From Treponema sp. (GTDB lineage Bacteria; Spirochaetota; Spirochaetia; Treponematales; Breznakiellaceae): a stretch of DNA of 19,263 nucleotides. Every line of letters begins with the position of its first letter. Positions within the stretch are counted from its first letter, which is position 1. The DNA is taken from positions 1-19,263 of the forward strand of contig JAITNU010000220.1 of assembly GCA_031290325.1 (NCBI GenBank), written 5' to 3'. The position numbers and the translations under genes were made by a program. Below are positions 6,581 to 14,904 of the stretch, one piece after another. The notes under the pieces were generated by a model. The model did no database searches, was not told where the DNA came from, and saw only the letters and a program-made list of their open reading frames with translations.

Positions 6581-7303
6581 ATGCCTTCTGCTTCAAGTAC
6601 TCAGTTTCGCTATCTGGATCTGGTAATGGTCTTCTTTGTGGCAATTCTTATCACCAGCAATGTGGCGTCTTCGGCAAAGATCGTGGACCTGGGGTTTTCC
6701 CTTTTTGGGATTCCCCTGGCCTTTGACGGCGGTACCCTTCTCTTTCCCCTGTCTTATGTGTTTGGGGATGTCCTGACAGAAGTGTACGGATTCAGGGCTT
6801 CCCGCCGGGTTATCTGGGCCGGTTTTGCGGCCCTGATCCTGGCATCCCTCATGTTTTTCCTCCTCCGCCTGCTTCCTGCAGAAGCGGCCTGGGAAGCTTA
6901 TGCGGGAAGCGCCGCATTCAACGCGATTCTCGGGGGCATGAGCACCGGCGGCATTGCCCTGGCCAGCCTCCTGGGGTACTGGGTTGGGGAGTTCTCCAAT
7001 TCGGTGGTGTTATCCCGGATGAAAGTGGCCATGAAAGGCCGCCTGCTCTGGGTCAGGACCATAGGCAGCACCCTGGTGGGGGAATTACTGGACAGTATCG
7101 TCTTCGTGTTTGTGGCCAGCCTCACCGGCGTTTTCGGCTGGGAACTGTTTGTTACCCTGGTACTCACGAACTACCTGTTTAAGTGCCTCATAGAAGCGCT
7201 GATGACCCCCTTCACCTACCTCGCGGTCTACAAGCTCAAGAAGGCCGAACAGGTGGATACCTACGATGTGGGAGTCAAGTTCAACCCCTTTATCGCGGCA
7301 TAA
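6581..7303 (+). CDS. yhhQ: Queuosine precursor transporter (YhhQ/COG1738 family)
   Basis: Integral inner-membrane protein of 240 residues with about six hydrophobic segments (roughly 12-30, 50-62, 78-98, 120-135, 160-182 and 186-215). Family motifs are clear: SNVASSAKIV (26-35), FPLSYVFGDVLTEVYGFR (55-72), GYWVGEFSNS (132-141) and RTIGSTLVGELLDS (159-172). YhhQ-family members import a precursor of queuosine, the modified base of GUN tRNAs. Which precursor (preQ0, preQ1 or queuine) cannot be told from sequence, though the preQ1 riboswitch in the leader points to preQ1 or a compound converted to it. The ATG follows AAGGAG at a 5-base spacing. It is monocistronic, between glgP and a convergent glycosyltransferase gene. 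Confidence 0.93.
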   Translation: MPSASSTQFRYLDLVMVFFVAILITSNVASSAKIVDLGFSLFGIPLAFDGGTLLFPLSYVFGDVLTEVYGFRASRRVIWAGFAALILASLMFFLLRLLPAEAAWEAYAGSAAFNAILGGMSTGGIALASLLGYWVGEFSNSVVLSRMKVAMKGRLLWVRTIGSTLVGELLDSIVFVFVASLTGVFGWELFVTLVLTNYLFKCLIEALMTPFTYLAVYKLKKAEQVDTYDVGVKFNPFIAA

Positions 7304-7314
7304 AGGCGGTCCCC

Positions 7315-7340
7315 GCAAGAAGGTGGCCCTTACTTCTTGC
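7315..7340 (+). terminator. Hairpin between convergent yhhQ and glycosyltransferase genes
   Basis: A perfect 8-base inverted repeat, GCAAGAAG (7315-7322) and CTTCTTGC (7333-7340), surrounds a 10-base loop and is followed on the plus strand by TTATATA, a weak T-rich tail. It lies 12 bases after the yhhQ stop and overlaps the last codons of the convergent gene. Probably a weak terminator for yhhQ; no T-run follows it on the other strand. Confidence 0.4.
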
Positions 7341-8229
7341 TTATATACACCCCTAGCTCTTCAATAAGCTGGGAATACTCCTTGAGTCCCGGCTGGAGCT
7401 GCTCAGGGTTCATGGCTTCGTGCCGCTCCTTAGACTTCTGATTGAACCGTTTGGAATGTTCTTCGATTTTAAGGAGCTGCTTTTCGATTTTATCAAGGAA
7501 ATCCGTGTCCTTCACGGAGGTCGACTTATGAAAGGCATCAAATTCGTACTTAACCACTTCGTCATTCCGAATTTCACCTTTAAAGGTCCGGTACAGGTTG
7601 AGCTTGATCCCCTTTTTCATATAGGCGAAACGGCCTTCCTTTTCAAAACGCCGGATACTCACCAGGATATAGGCGGAATTTAAATACCGAAGCTCCCGGA
7701 ACACCGCGCCCCGTTTCACAAAATCATTGTCCTCAGCCACATAAATGGTCTCATCAAACCCCTTGATACGGTTAAAGAGGCGTTTCGTTACAAAGATACA
7801 AAAACCGAACGCCTTCGGATCGATCCGGAGACTGAGTAACACCGCAATATTGATCAGCCGGTGAATAACCCGGTCCAACTGATAGTCCGAAAGGGGTCTG
7901 ATTTCACCGGTGGCAAGATCGATATACCGATCCTGCATCTCATCATACACGTTCCGAATAAACCCGGGGGGTAAAATCGTATCAGAGTCAAGGAAGAAGA
8001 GGAACTCCCCCTGGGCAGCACGGGCGCCGGCGTTTCTCCCCACTGCGGGAAGCCCGCCGTCAACGACCTTGCAGCCATAGTGCAGCGCGATCTCCCTGGT
8101 CCGATCCTTTGAATGGGCATCGGCCACGATCACTTCGTATTCCTCAAAATCCTGGTTTATAATACTTTCCAGCAGCTTGGGAAGCAGTTCTTCTTCATTA
8201 AGCGTAGGAATGATAATACTGACTTTCAT
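7330..8229 (-). CDS. Family 2 glycosyltransferase
   Basis: A 299-residue GT-A-fold glycosyltransferase of the GT2 superfamily. The N-terminal strand and sugar-nucleotide site are typical: IIIPTLNEEE (5-14), V-I-V-A-D-A (33-38) and the metal-binding D-S-D (81-83). G-F-D-E (157-160) and the acidic E-D-N-D (166-169) mark the acceptor/base region. Residues about 120-150 are hydrophobic and may sit on the membrane face. The C-terminus (about 240-270) is a charged, likely helical or coiled tail beyond the catalytic fold. Donor and acceptor cannot be assigned; it probably acts at the cytoplasmic face on an envelope glycan or lipid. It lies 81 bases after the GT4 gene, with its own strong promoter in the gap. 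The ribosome site is weak (AGGA 12 bases upstream), with a start-stop ATGTGA just before the gene. Confidence 0.88.
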   Translation of the reverse strand: MKVSIIIPTLNEEELLPKLLESIINQDFEEYEVIVADAHSKDRTREIALHYGCKVVDGGLPAVGRNAGARAAQGEFLFFLDSDTILPPGFIRNVYDEMQDRYIDLATGEIRPLSDYQLDRVIHRLINIAVLLSLRIDPKAFGFCIFVTKRLFNRIKGFDETIYVAEDNDFVKRGAVFRELRYLNSAYILVSIRRFEKEGRFAYMKKGIKLNLYRTFKGEIRNDEVVKYEFDAFHKSTSVKDTDFLDKIEKQLLKIEEHSKRFNQKSKERHEAMNPEQLQPGLKEYSQLIEELGVYISKK

Positions 8230-8281
8230 CGCTTCACATTATCCTGTTAAAAATATGGTGGTAGATCACTTGGTGCTTATT

Positions 8282-8310
8282 ATTATAGCCCATACCACCG
8301 TGCCGGTCAA
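8282..8310 (-). promoter_or_regulatory. Strong promoter for the GT2 gene
   Basis: On the minus strand TTGACC (8310-8305) is followed after exactly 17 bases by a perfect TATAAT (8287-8282). The start should be near 8275, giving a leader of about 46 bases. The -35 box begins immediately after the stop of the GT4 gene. Inverted GGTGGTA (8257-8263) and TACCACC (8293-8299) flank the -10 and start region. Confidence 0.75.
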
Positions 8311-9552
8311 TCACCGCTGAACCAGCGAACGGCCTTCCCGCCGGAAGGTATCAATGGTATCACGGCAAATCTGTTCCAGTTTCACCGTCATGGCATCAAT
8401 GGTCCACGCCTGGGCATGCACCTTCGCTTCCGCAACTTTACGCTGATACAAGGCATCGTCTTCAAGCAAATCAAAGACCCGGCGTATAAATTCTTCAGGG
8501 TCGTTCTTTACCATAAAACCGCCGTTATCCCCATTCATCACCATGAGGGTCCCCATAGCGCCTATGGCCACCACCGGAATGCCGGAAAGCATGGCCTCAA
8601 TGGTTACCAGGCCCTGGGTTTCCGTTAAGGAGGGAAATATGAAGATGTCGGACATGCCGTAGGTCAGGGCCAGGTCTTCCCGGTCAAGATAACCGGTAAA
8701 AATACAATGCTCCGCGATCCCCAAGCGTTCACATTTCTCCTGGAGGTAATACAGGTCAGGCCCATTGCCGACCAGGACAAAGATGACCTCCTGGTGTTTA
8801 TTGATGATCCGCGGGGCTATCTTGAGCAGGAAATCAATGTTTTTCTCTTTGACAATACGACCGGCAAATAACAAGACCCGCTTACCGTTAAGGCGGGGGT
8901 ATTTCTGGGTCAGCATATCCCGAAACTGGGCAATTGCAGCCTTATCACGGCTAAACAAAGTTGGATCAATGCCAGTGGGCAGGAGCTCAATTCGCTGCTT
9001 TACCTTGTATTTTTTCACCACCTCCAGAATCTGCGGGGTTGGAACGATGATCCGGTTTGCCCGGCGCAAGGTGTTTTTAAGAACCCCCCGGGTTATTAAT
9101 GAGAGGATGAAGGGCGGCAGGGGCACGTAGTTTTCAATATAGTCTTCCCAGAGGGTGTGAAAGGTATACAGTATCGGCAGATTATGCAGCCACGCGTAGT
9201 GATACCCAAATTCGGCAATGACAAATTCATTGTTAATATGAATGATATCGGGATTAAAGGCTTCAATCTGCTTGGATACCCAGAACCATTTATGAAATTT
9301 CGCTAACCGGTCTTCCGGGGAAAACATGGAGGGCGTGGACGGTACCCGAATCACCTGGGGTTGTGGCTGGCGGTCTTTTTTCTCTGCAAGGGAAACGGAG
9401 ATACGCTCCACCACCGATGACTCAGGGTAAAAGGGACAGATAATCATCACCTCGTTCCCCCGCCTGACCAGGGCATGGGCAAAGGAATCCACGGACACGG
9501 TTATCCCATTCACCCGGGGCCAATATGTATCGGTAAACATCACCGTTTTCAT
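8311..9552 (-). CDS. Family 4 glycosyltransferase, possibly a glycolipid synthase
   Basis: A 413-residue GT-B retaining glycosyltransferase. The N-terminal Rossmann domain begins M-K-T-V-M-F-T-D-T-Y-W-P-R-V-N-G (1-16). The donor domain has LPTGIDPTLF (191-200), LLFAGRIVKEKN (227-238), VLVGNGPD (259-266) and FPSLTETQGLVTIEAMLSG (306-324), with the E-x7-E pair at E311 and E319. 'FHTLWEDYIENY' (131-142) and the E-T-Q-G-L-V form recall diacylglycerol alpha-glucosyltransferases, which build monoglucosyldiacylglycerol, a spirochaete membrane lipid. That substrate is an inference; mannosyl- or galactosyl-transfer is equally possible. It is last in the operon, starting 4 bases after the stop of the 1447-residue gene, with GGAG eight bases before the ATG. 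Likely attached to the inner face of the cytoplasmic membrane. Confidence 0.9.
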   Translation of the reverse strand: MKTVMFTDTYWPRVNGITVSVDSFAHALVRRGNEVMIICPFYPESSVVERISVSLAEKKDRQPQPQVIRVPSTPSMFSPEDRLAKFHKWFWVSKQIEAFNPDIIHINNEFVIAEFGYHYAWLHNLPILYTFHTLWEDYIENYVPLPPFILSLITRGVLKNTLRRANRIIVPTPQILEVVKKYKVKQRIELLPTGIDPTLFSRDKAAIAQFRDMLTQKYPRLNGKRVLLFAGRIVKEKNIDFLLKIAPRIINKHQEVIFVLVGNGPDLYYLQEKCERLGIAEHCIFTGYLDREDLALTYGMSDIFIFPSLTETQGLVTIEAMLSGIPVVAIGAMGTLMVMNGDNGGFMVKNDPEEFIRRVFDLLEDDALYQRKVAEAKVHAQAWTIDAMTVKLEQICRDTIDTFRREGRSLVQR

Positions 9553-9556
9553 GAAC

Positions 9557-12500
9557 CTAGCTCCGGGCGTTCATAATGAGCATCTGCAAACGGTTTTCGA
9601 TATTCGCGAAACTGGTATCCGGATCATAGTCAAGGGGAAGTATCTGAATATGGGGATACACTTCTTTGAGCCGTTTCACCACCCCCCGTCCTGCGATGTG
9701 ATTGGGCAGGCAGCCAAAGGGCTGGAGAATCACAAAAGAACGGACCCCCCGGGACGCATGGTGGAGTATTTCCCCAGGGATAAGCCAGCCCTCCCCAGAG
9801 GTGAGGGTCCGGTGCATGATGGGGTCGGTCGCCGCCGCTCTGAGGGCAATGGGCGTGGCAGGTTCGTACAGGGGATGACGGCGGGCGGTCTTTTCAAGGT
9901 GTTCAATGGCAACGTCAAAAAGCCCGGAACCGATATACGACCCCAGGACATCGGCAAAGGGATAGCTCACATGGAAGTCCTGCATCTCAGAGAGCTTCCG
10001 TACATACTCGCGGTGGAATACGTCGAGCATACGGGGGAGGATCACTTCCATGTTGTGCTTTTCCAGGTAATCCTCCACAAAGAAATTGGAACCAGGATGG
10101 TAGTTCAAAAGATACTCGCCGGTGATGAAAACCGGAGGCTTAGGTACCTGCCGGTTATAGGGAATGGTACACAGGGCGTCGATACCTTTTTTATACGCAG
10201 ATAAAGCGCCGCTGATGCCCCGCTGCCGCATCCCTTCGGCAACCGCATCTATCCCTGCGGTAAACACCTGTTCCGTTTGCCCGGGATTCACTTCGTAAGG
10301 ACGAATTTTACGCCGCAGCTCTTCCAGAATATCCATGATGACCGTCCCCCAGAGCATCCGCATCTCAAAGGCAAGGCCCAGTTTGAAGCCGGGGTACATG
10401 TTTTTGGTATCCAGCTTATCCGTAGTCGCTATCGGTACCTGGCTAAAACCTGCCGCGTCCAGGGCTCTGCGGGCAAGGCTGGCGTAGTGAGACAGACGGC
10501 AGTCCCCTGGGTACTTCGCCAGGGCAATAACCACTTCATCGGGCTTATACAAGCCCTGTGCCAAAACTGCCAGTCCCTCGCCGATATTCATCTGCGCGGG
10601 AAAGCAGATGTCATTGTGCACGTATTTTTTCCCCAGCTTCATCGCCTCCCGTCCCCCCAGGGGCAGGGGTTCCACTTTAAAACCCTGCCGCCGGATCGCA
10701 GCGCTGAGGAGCTTGCAAAAGGCCACGGATACATTCGGAATGAGGAGGGTCTTGTGGTGCCAGTCTTGCCTGGTGAATTTGACCGGATAAGGATCTTCAA
10801 GGTTCCGTAGCGCGGCGGCCTGCTGCTCCCGCCGGGAGCGGATAGTCTCGATAAAGGACTTTATTCTGAGATTCAGAGGGCCTACCACGTTACTCTCATC
10901 GAGTTTCAAGATAAGCGGGGCCTTGCCGGAAATGGCGTTCATCAGCCGGATAAGCTCATCGGTTAAAACAGCATCATGGCCGCAGCCGAAACTGACTATC
11001 TGGACATACTCAAGGGCGCTGTGCCGCGCCGTGAGGATAGCCCCTGAGAGAACCCGTGCGTGGAAGTTGTTCATAATTTCGGTACGGGTCATACGCAAGT
11101 CCGTATCGTTCAGGCCCGGTAGTGCATCCACCGTGAGCACCGGTATGCCCAGGCGGGTAAAATACCGGGACAGATCGTGATTGACAAAGGTATCGTTATG
11201 ATAGGGCCGTCCTGCCAGCACCACGGCGAAGTTCCCCTGTTTTTCCGTCTCCCGGATGATCCGGTCACCCGCTGCAACCAGCTCTGTGCGGAAGGCCGCA
11301 AGCGCCCGGTCCCCTGCGGCAATTGCCCTGCCGCTCAGGTGCGGGGGAATGCCAAAGGTGTTCAGCATAAAGTCGCAGATCTGGCGGTTCCGGTCCTTTG
11401 GTTTGAACCAGTGAAAGATGGGGGTATCGAAAGTAGTGTTCCACCGGCGCTGGGGATCGTCAGAATGTTTTATCACCAGAGGATAGCCCTTCAGCACCGC
11501 GCATACATAGTTGCTTAAAGGCTCGGTGTTTTCCGAAGGCATACGAATGATCATGGGCATGAAAATCCGGTCCACCTTCTGGTCAACCAAATCGCGGATG
11601 TGTCCGTGGGTGAGCTTGGCAGGAAAACAAACCGTATCGGAACTCACAAAGGGGAGTCCCTGTTCAAAGGAACTGCGGGAACTGGGGGCGGACACCTGGG
11701 TTTTGAAACCCAGGGCATGCCAGAAGCTTGTCCAAAACGGCATACTGTTCCAAAACTCCAGCACCCGGGGAATTCCGATGGTGATGTTTCTGGGGGGACT
11801 TAAGGGCACCAGAGGATACTCCTTAAAGAGGAGCTGTTCCCGGGTTTTCATAAGATCCGGAACCGATTGCATCTGGGTGGTAAGCTGCCGTACTTTTTCA
11901 CGCACCTCCGCGGTATCAGGCGTTCCGGTGATTTCACCCCGTTCGCAGCGGTTCCCCGTAACAAAAGTTTCCCCATTGGAAAAGGTGATGATGGTACGCT
12001 TGCAATTATTAGCGCAGAAGGTACAGCCTGCGTTTGATTGCTGGGTATAGCTGAAATCTTCCATGCCCGAAAGGCCGATGAAGCGGGAACTGAAACCGGC
12101 GCCGGTTTGGGCAACCTGCTTTTTCGTGAGGAGGGCGATACCAATAGCCCCCATTTCCCCTGGGTAGGGGGCGCGAATAACCTGCTGACCGGTGTACTGT
12201 TCAAGGGCACGCAGCACCGCGTCATTTTTAAAGGTGCCCCCCTGCACGACAATCCGGTTCCCCAGACTGGAAAAGTTTGATATACGGATAACTTTGGTAA
12301 AGACGTTTTCGATGATCGAACGGCAGAGGCCCGCCATGATGTCGTTGCGCTGCTTCCCGTTCCGCTGTTCATTGATGATACAACTGTTCATGAAGACCGT
12401 ACAGCGGCTTCCCAGGTCCGCGGGGTTCCGGGCGGCAAAAGCCATATCGGCGATGTGGTCCACAGGAATATCCAGGGATTTCGCGCAATTCTCCAGAAAA

Positions 12501-13900
12501 GAACCGCATCCTGCGGAACAGGCTTCGTTCAAGGTGATGCCCGTAATGACGCCCTGGCTCAGGGTAATGGCTTTCATATCCTGACCGCCGATGTCGAGGA
12601 TAAAGCTGGCGTCCGGCACGTACTTGAGGGCCGCCTCCGCGTGGCATACGGTTTCCACACTATGGTAATCAGCGCCCAGGGCCTTGGCAAAGAGGACTTC
12701 CCCATAACCGGTGGTGCCCACCGCGATGATCTCTAAAGGTCTCCTGTGTTCCTGGTATTTCTTGTCAAGATCCATGAGGGCCTGGCGGATAAGTTTGAGG
12801 GGATCCCCGTGGTTACTGGTATAAAAGCGGTCCACCACCTGTGCATCCTCGTCAAGGAGCACGAATTTGGTGGTGGTGGAACCGGCGTCGATTCCGAGGT
12901 AGACCCGCAGGGGGGATCCCGGTTTTACCAGCGGCTCAGGCGGCGTTTTATGCCGCTCCTGAAATTCCCGCTTTTCTGCTTCACCAGAGAAGTAATCCTT
13001 GTTCCGGTCAGGAAGGTATTCCCGGTACGCGGCAGTGGCACTGAGGGCGGTTTCCGGCGCCACCGTGGCAGGGGCATCGGCAAAGAGATCCCCCAGGGAA
13101 AGGGCCGTCCCATAGGCCACCAGGGTTTCCGGGTCTTGGGGCCTGATGATATCCCCTGCATCCAGCCCTAAGCGTTCCTCAAACACCCGGATAAGCGTCG
13201 GATTAAACCTGAGCGGGCCTCCTTCAAAAATGATAGGGGGCTTTAACTCCAAGCCCTGGGCCAGTCCGCCTATGGTCTGCTTTGCAATGGCGTGGAAGGC
13301 TGAAAGGGCGATATCCTCCCGGCGTACCCCTTGATTGAGCAGGGGCTGAATATCGGTTTTGGCGAACACCCCGCACCGGCCGGAAATTTCGTATATATAC
13401 GACCCCTTTACCGCAAAGGATTCAAAATCCTCCACCGGAATTTGCAAGAGATGGGCCACTTCATCAATAAAAGCGCCGGTTCCTCCGGCGCAGCTTCCAT
13501 TCATCCGCATATCCGAAGCCACAAGCCGGCCGCTTGCCGCATCCTGGTAAAAAAAGATGATCTTCGCGTCCTGCCCCCCCAGTTCAATCGCCAGCCGCGC
13601 CTGGGGGTAGAAGGTCTTCACCGCGATGGAATTGGCCACCACTTCCTGAATGTAAGGGGCCTGGATCAGATCCGCAATGGTCCTGCCTCCGGAACCGCAG
13701 ACCGCAAGGCGAAAAACAGCCTGGGGATAGCAGGAGAACACCTCCCCCAGCAGGGCATGAACGGTTTCAATTTGGCGGGCATTGTGGCGGGTATACCGGG
13801 AAAAGAGCATACCCTGGGTGTGCGGATCAATGACCACGATTTTCGCGGTGGTAGAACCAACGTCAAGGCCGAGCCACAGGGTCGTTTTATCTTGTACCAT
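9557..13900 (-). CDS. Giant fused activase and HgdB-like iron-sulfur protein (2-hydroxyacyl-CoA dehydratase activase family)
   Basis: A 1447-residue cytoplasmic protein of the BadF/BadG/HgdC activase family, whose members use ATP to push electrons to very low potential. Four parts are visible. ASKHA domain 1 (about 5-275) has GLDVGSTTAK (11-20), ELGGQDAK, C137 in SCAGGTGAF and C176 in RCGVFAKTD. ASKHA domain 2 (331-592) has GIDAGSTTTK (336-345), DIGGQDMK, C461 in ACSAGCGSF and C500 in RCTVFMNS. A cysteine knuckle follows (C626, C629, C633, C652). Then come two HgdB/DUF2229-like modules: about 703-1020 with C758 (TVCFPAK) and C973 (GCGHD), and 1048-1440 with C1099 (DICFPAQ), C1134 and C1397 (FGCLPNH). 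All expected activase cluster cysteines are kept. Large proteins of this kind are known in anaerobes, but their substrates are mostly unknown; relatives with a double-cubane cluster reduce small molecules in vitro. It lies 1 base after the radical SAM gene, with no ribosome site of its own, so translation is probably coupled. Confidence 0.9.
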   Translation of the reverse strand: MVQDKTTLWLGLDVGSTTAKIVVIDPHTQGMLFSRYTRHNARQIETVHALLGEVFSCYPQAVFRLAVCGSGGRTIADLIQAPYIQEVVANSIAVKTFYPQARLAIELGGQDAKIIFFYQDAASGRLVASDMRMNGSCAGGTGAFIDEVAHLLQIPVEDFESFAVKGSYIYEISGRCGVFAKTDIQPLLNQGVRREDIALSAFHAIAKQTIGGLAQGLELKPPIIFEGGPLRFNPTLIRVFEERLGLDAGDIIRPQDPETLVAYGTALSLGDLFADAPATVAPETALSATAAYREYLPDRNKDYFSGEAEKREFQERHKTPPEPLVKPGSPLRVYLGIDAGSTTTKFVLLDEDAQVVDRFYTSNHGDPLKLIRQALMDLDKKYQEHRRPLEIIAVGTTGYGEVLFAKALGADYHSVETVCHAEAALKYVPDASFILDIGGQDMKAITLSQGVITGITLNEACSAGCGSFLENCAKSLDIPVDHIADMAFAARNPADLGSRCTVFMNSCIINEQRNGKQRNDIMAGLCRSIIENVFTKVIRISNFSSLGNRIVVQGGTFKNDAVLRALEQYTGQQVIRAPYPGEMGAIGIALLTKKQVAQTGAGFSSRFIGLSGMEDFSYTQQSNAGCTFCANNCKRTIITFSNGETFVTGNRCERGEITGTPDTAEVREKVRQLTTQMQSVPDLMKTREQLLFKEYPLVPLSPPRNITIGIPRVLEFWNSMPFWTSFWHALGFKTQVSAPSSRSSFEQGLPFVSSDTVCFPAKLTHGHIRDLVDQKVDRIFMPMIIRMPSENTEPLSNYVCAVLKGYPLVIKHSDDPQRRWNTTFDTPIFHWFKPKDRNRQICDFMLNTFGIPPHLSGRAIAAGDRALAAFRTELVAAGDRIIRETEKQGNFAVVLAGRPYHNDTFVNHDLSRYFTRLGIPVLTVDALPGLNDTDLRMTRTEIMNNFHARVLSGAILTARHSALEYVQIVSFGCGHDAVLTDELIRLMNAISGKAPLILKLDESNVVGPLNLRIKSFIETIRSRREQQAAALRNLEDPYPVKFTRQDWHHKTLLIPNVSVAFCKLLSAAIRRQGFKVEPLPLGGREAMKLGKKYVHNDICFPAQMNIGEGLAVLAQGLYKPDEVVIALAKYPGDCRLSHYASLARRALDAAGFSQVPIATTDKLDTKNMYPGFKLGLAFEMRMLWGTVIMDILEELRRKIRPYEVNPGQTEQVFTAGIDAVAEGMRQRGISGALSAYKKGIDALCTIPYNRQVPKPPVFITGEYLLNYHPGSNFFVEDYLEKHNMEVILPRMLDVFHREYVRKLSEMQDFHVSYPFADVLGSYIGSGLFDVAIEHLEKTARRHPLYEPATPIALRAAATDPIMHRTLTSGEGWLIPGEILHHASRGVRSFVILQPFGCLPNHIAGRGVVKRLKEVYPHIQILPLDYDPDTSFANIENRLQMLIMNARS

Positions 13901-13901
13901 T

Positions 13902-14903
13902 CTATATAATCTTTGGTCCCGTCAGGGCTTCCAGCAACACGGGAATACTCCGTATCCCCTGAAAGAAAATACTGAAATCACGGTACCAGCTCATATTGCA
14001 GTCGTTACACGGGGGCTGATGCAGATCTTTTTCTTCCATAGTTAAGATATTGCCCAGTACCTGGGGAAGCTGCATACAGGGACGCACATCAAAGAACCAG
14101 TCCACAAAGAGCACCCGATCACCGCCGAAACAGGGGAACTGTATGGTAGCGGGATCTTGCAAATAGCTGATGATATTCCGCATCGAAATCACCGAGTTGA
14201 TGATCCCGTATTTCCCGCTTTTTCGCAGCGCTATCGCCTCGGTAAGCCCGTGGATCACCTTTTCACGGGAAAGACTGATCCCCTCACCTCCCAGGGGATA
14301 CACCTGGGATTTTGAAAAAGTCGGGTAATTCAGGCAGACAAAATCATAGCCCATATTCTTTGCCCGTGTACAGACCTCTTCAAGTTTGTCGTAGTTATCG
14401 TTCCAGATAAGCACCGATGCCATGGGTTTAAGGGAGGTCTTTTTGACCAGTTCCAGGGCTTTTGCCATTTCTTCCATGATGTTGGGGATTTGACGGGATT
14501 CGGCCATAGTAACCGGATCCCCTGAATCAAAGGAGATACTGATGATGTCGCAGCCTGCGTCGGCAAGGCGTTTGGGCATATCATTCCGCATCAGCAGTTG
14601 AGGCGCAGCATTTAACACCGAAATGTTCATCTTTCGCCTGGTTGCCTGTTCAACAAAGTCGATTACCTGGGGGTGCAGGAGGGGTTCACCACCGGTGATG
14701 GTAAGGTGGGACACCCCAAAACCGGCAAGCCGGTCAATGGCGGTGAGGGCTTTTTCTCTATTGACAAAGACCTTCGGCTGCTGTTTCCATATCTCACAGA
14801 ACGAACATTTCGCTATGCACGCGTTGGTGATCGCGAATTCCGAAAACCGCAACCTGCCTTGCAAATAGTTTTTTGCAATATTTCTGTTTTTACCTCGGGA
14901 CAT
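13902..14903 (-). CDS. Radical SAM enzyme with C-terminal auxiliary-cluster-like cysteines
   Basis: A 333-residue radical SAM protein. The CxxxCxxC motif (C29, C33, C36 in NACIAKCSFCEIW) binds the [4Fe-4S] cluster that cleaves S-adenosylmethionine. G-G-E-P (71-74) contacts the SAM amino group and 'DIISISFDSGD' (119-129) is a later barrel strand. The C-terminus has C258, C276, C299 and C302 (P-P-C-N-D-C-N-M-S-W-Y-R-D), a SPASM-like set that could bind a second cluster. The reaction is unknown; the family spans peptide and small-molecule modification, and some members act on lipids. I chose the ATG at 14903, 1 base after the upstream stop with AGG seven bases before it. The longer frame (to 15026) would overlap the upstream gene by 122 bases and precede the conserved region with unrelated sequence. 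Second gene of the operon. Confidence 0.88.
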   Translation of the reverse strand: MSRGKNRNIAKNYLQGRLRFSEFAITNACIAKCSFCEIWKQQPKVFVNREKALTAIDRLAGFGVSHLTITGGEPLLHPQVIDFVEQATRRKMNISVLNAAPQLLMRNDMPKRLADAGCDIISISFDSGDPVTMAESRQIPNIMEEMAKALELVKKTSLKPMASVLIWNDNYDKLEEVCTRAKNMGYDFVCLNYPTFSKSQVYPLGGEGISLSREKVIHGLTEAIALRKSGKYGIINSVISMRNIISYLQDPATIQFPCFGGDRVLFVDWFFDVRPCMQLPQVLGNILTMEEKDLHQPPCNDCNMSWYRDFSIFFQGIRSIPVLLEALTGPKII

Positions 14904-14904
14904 T

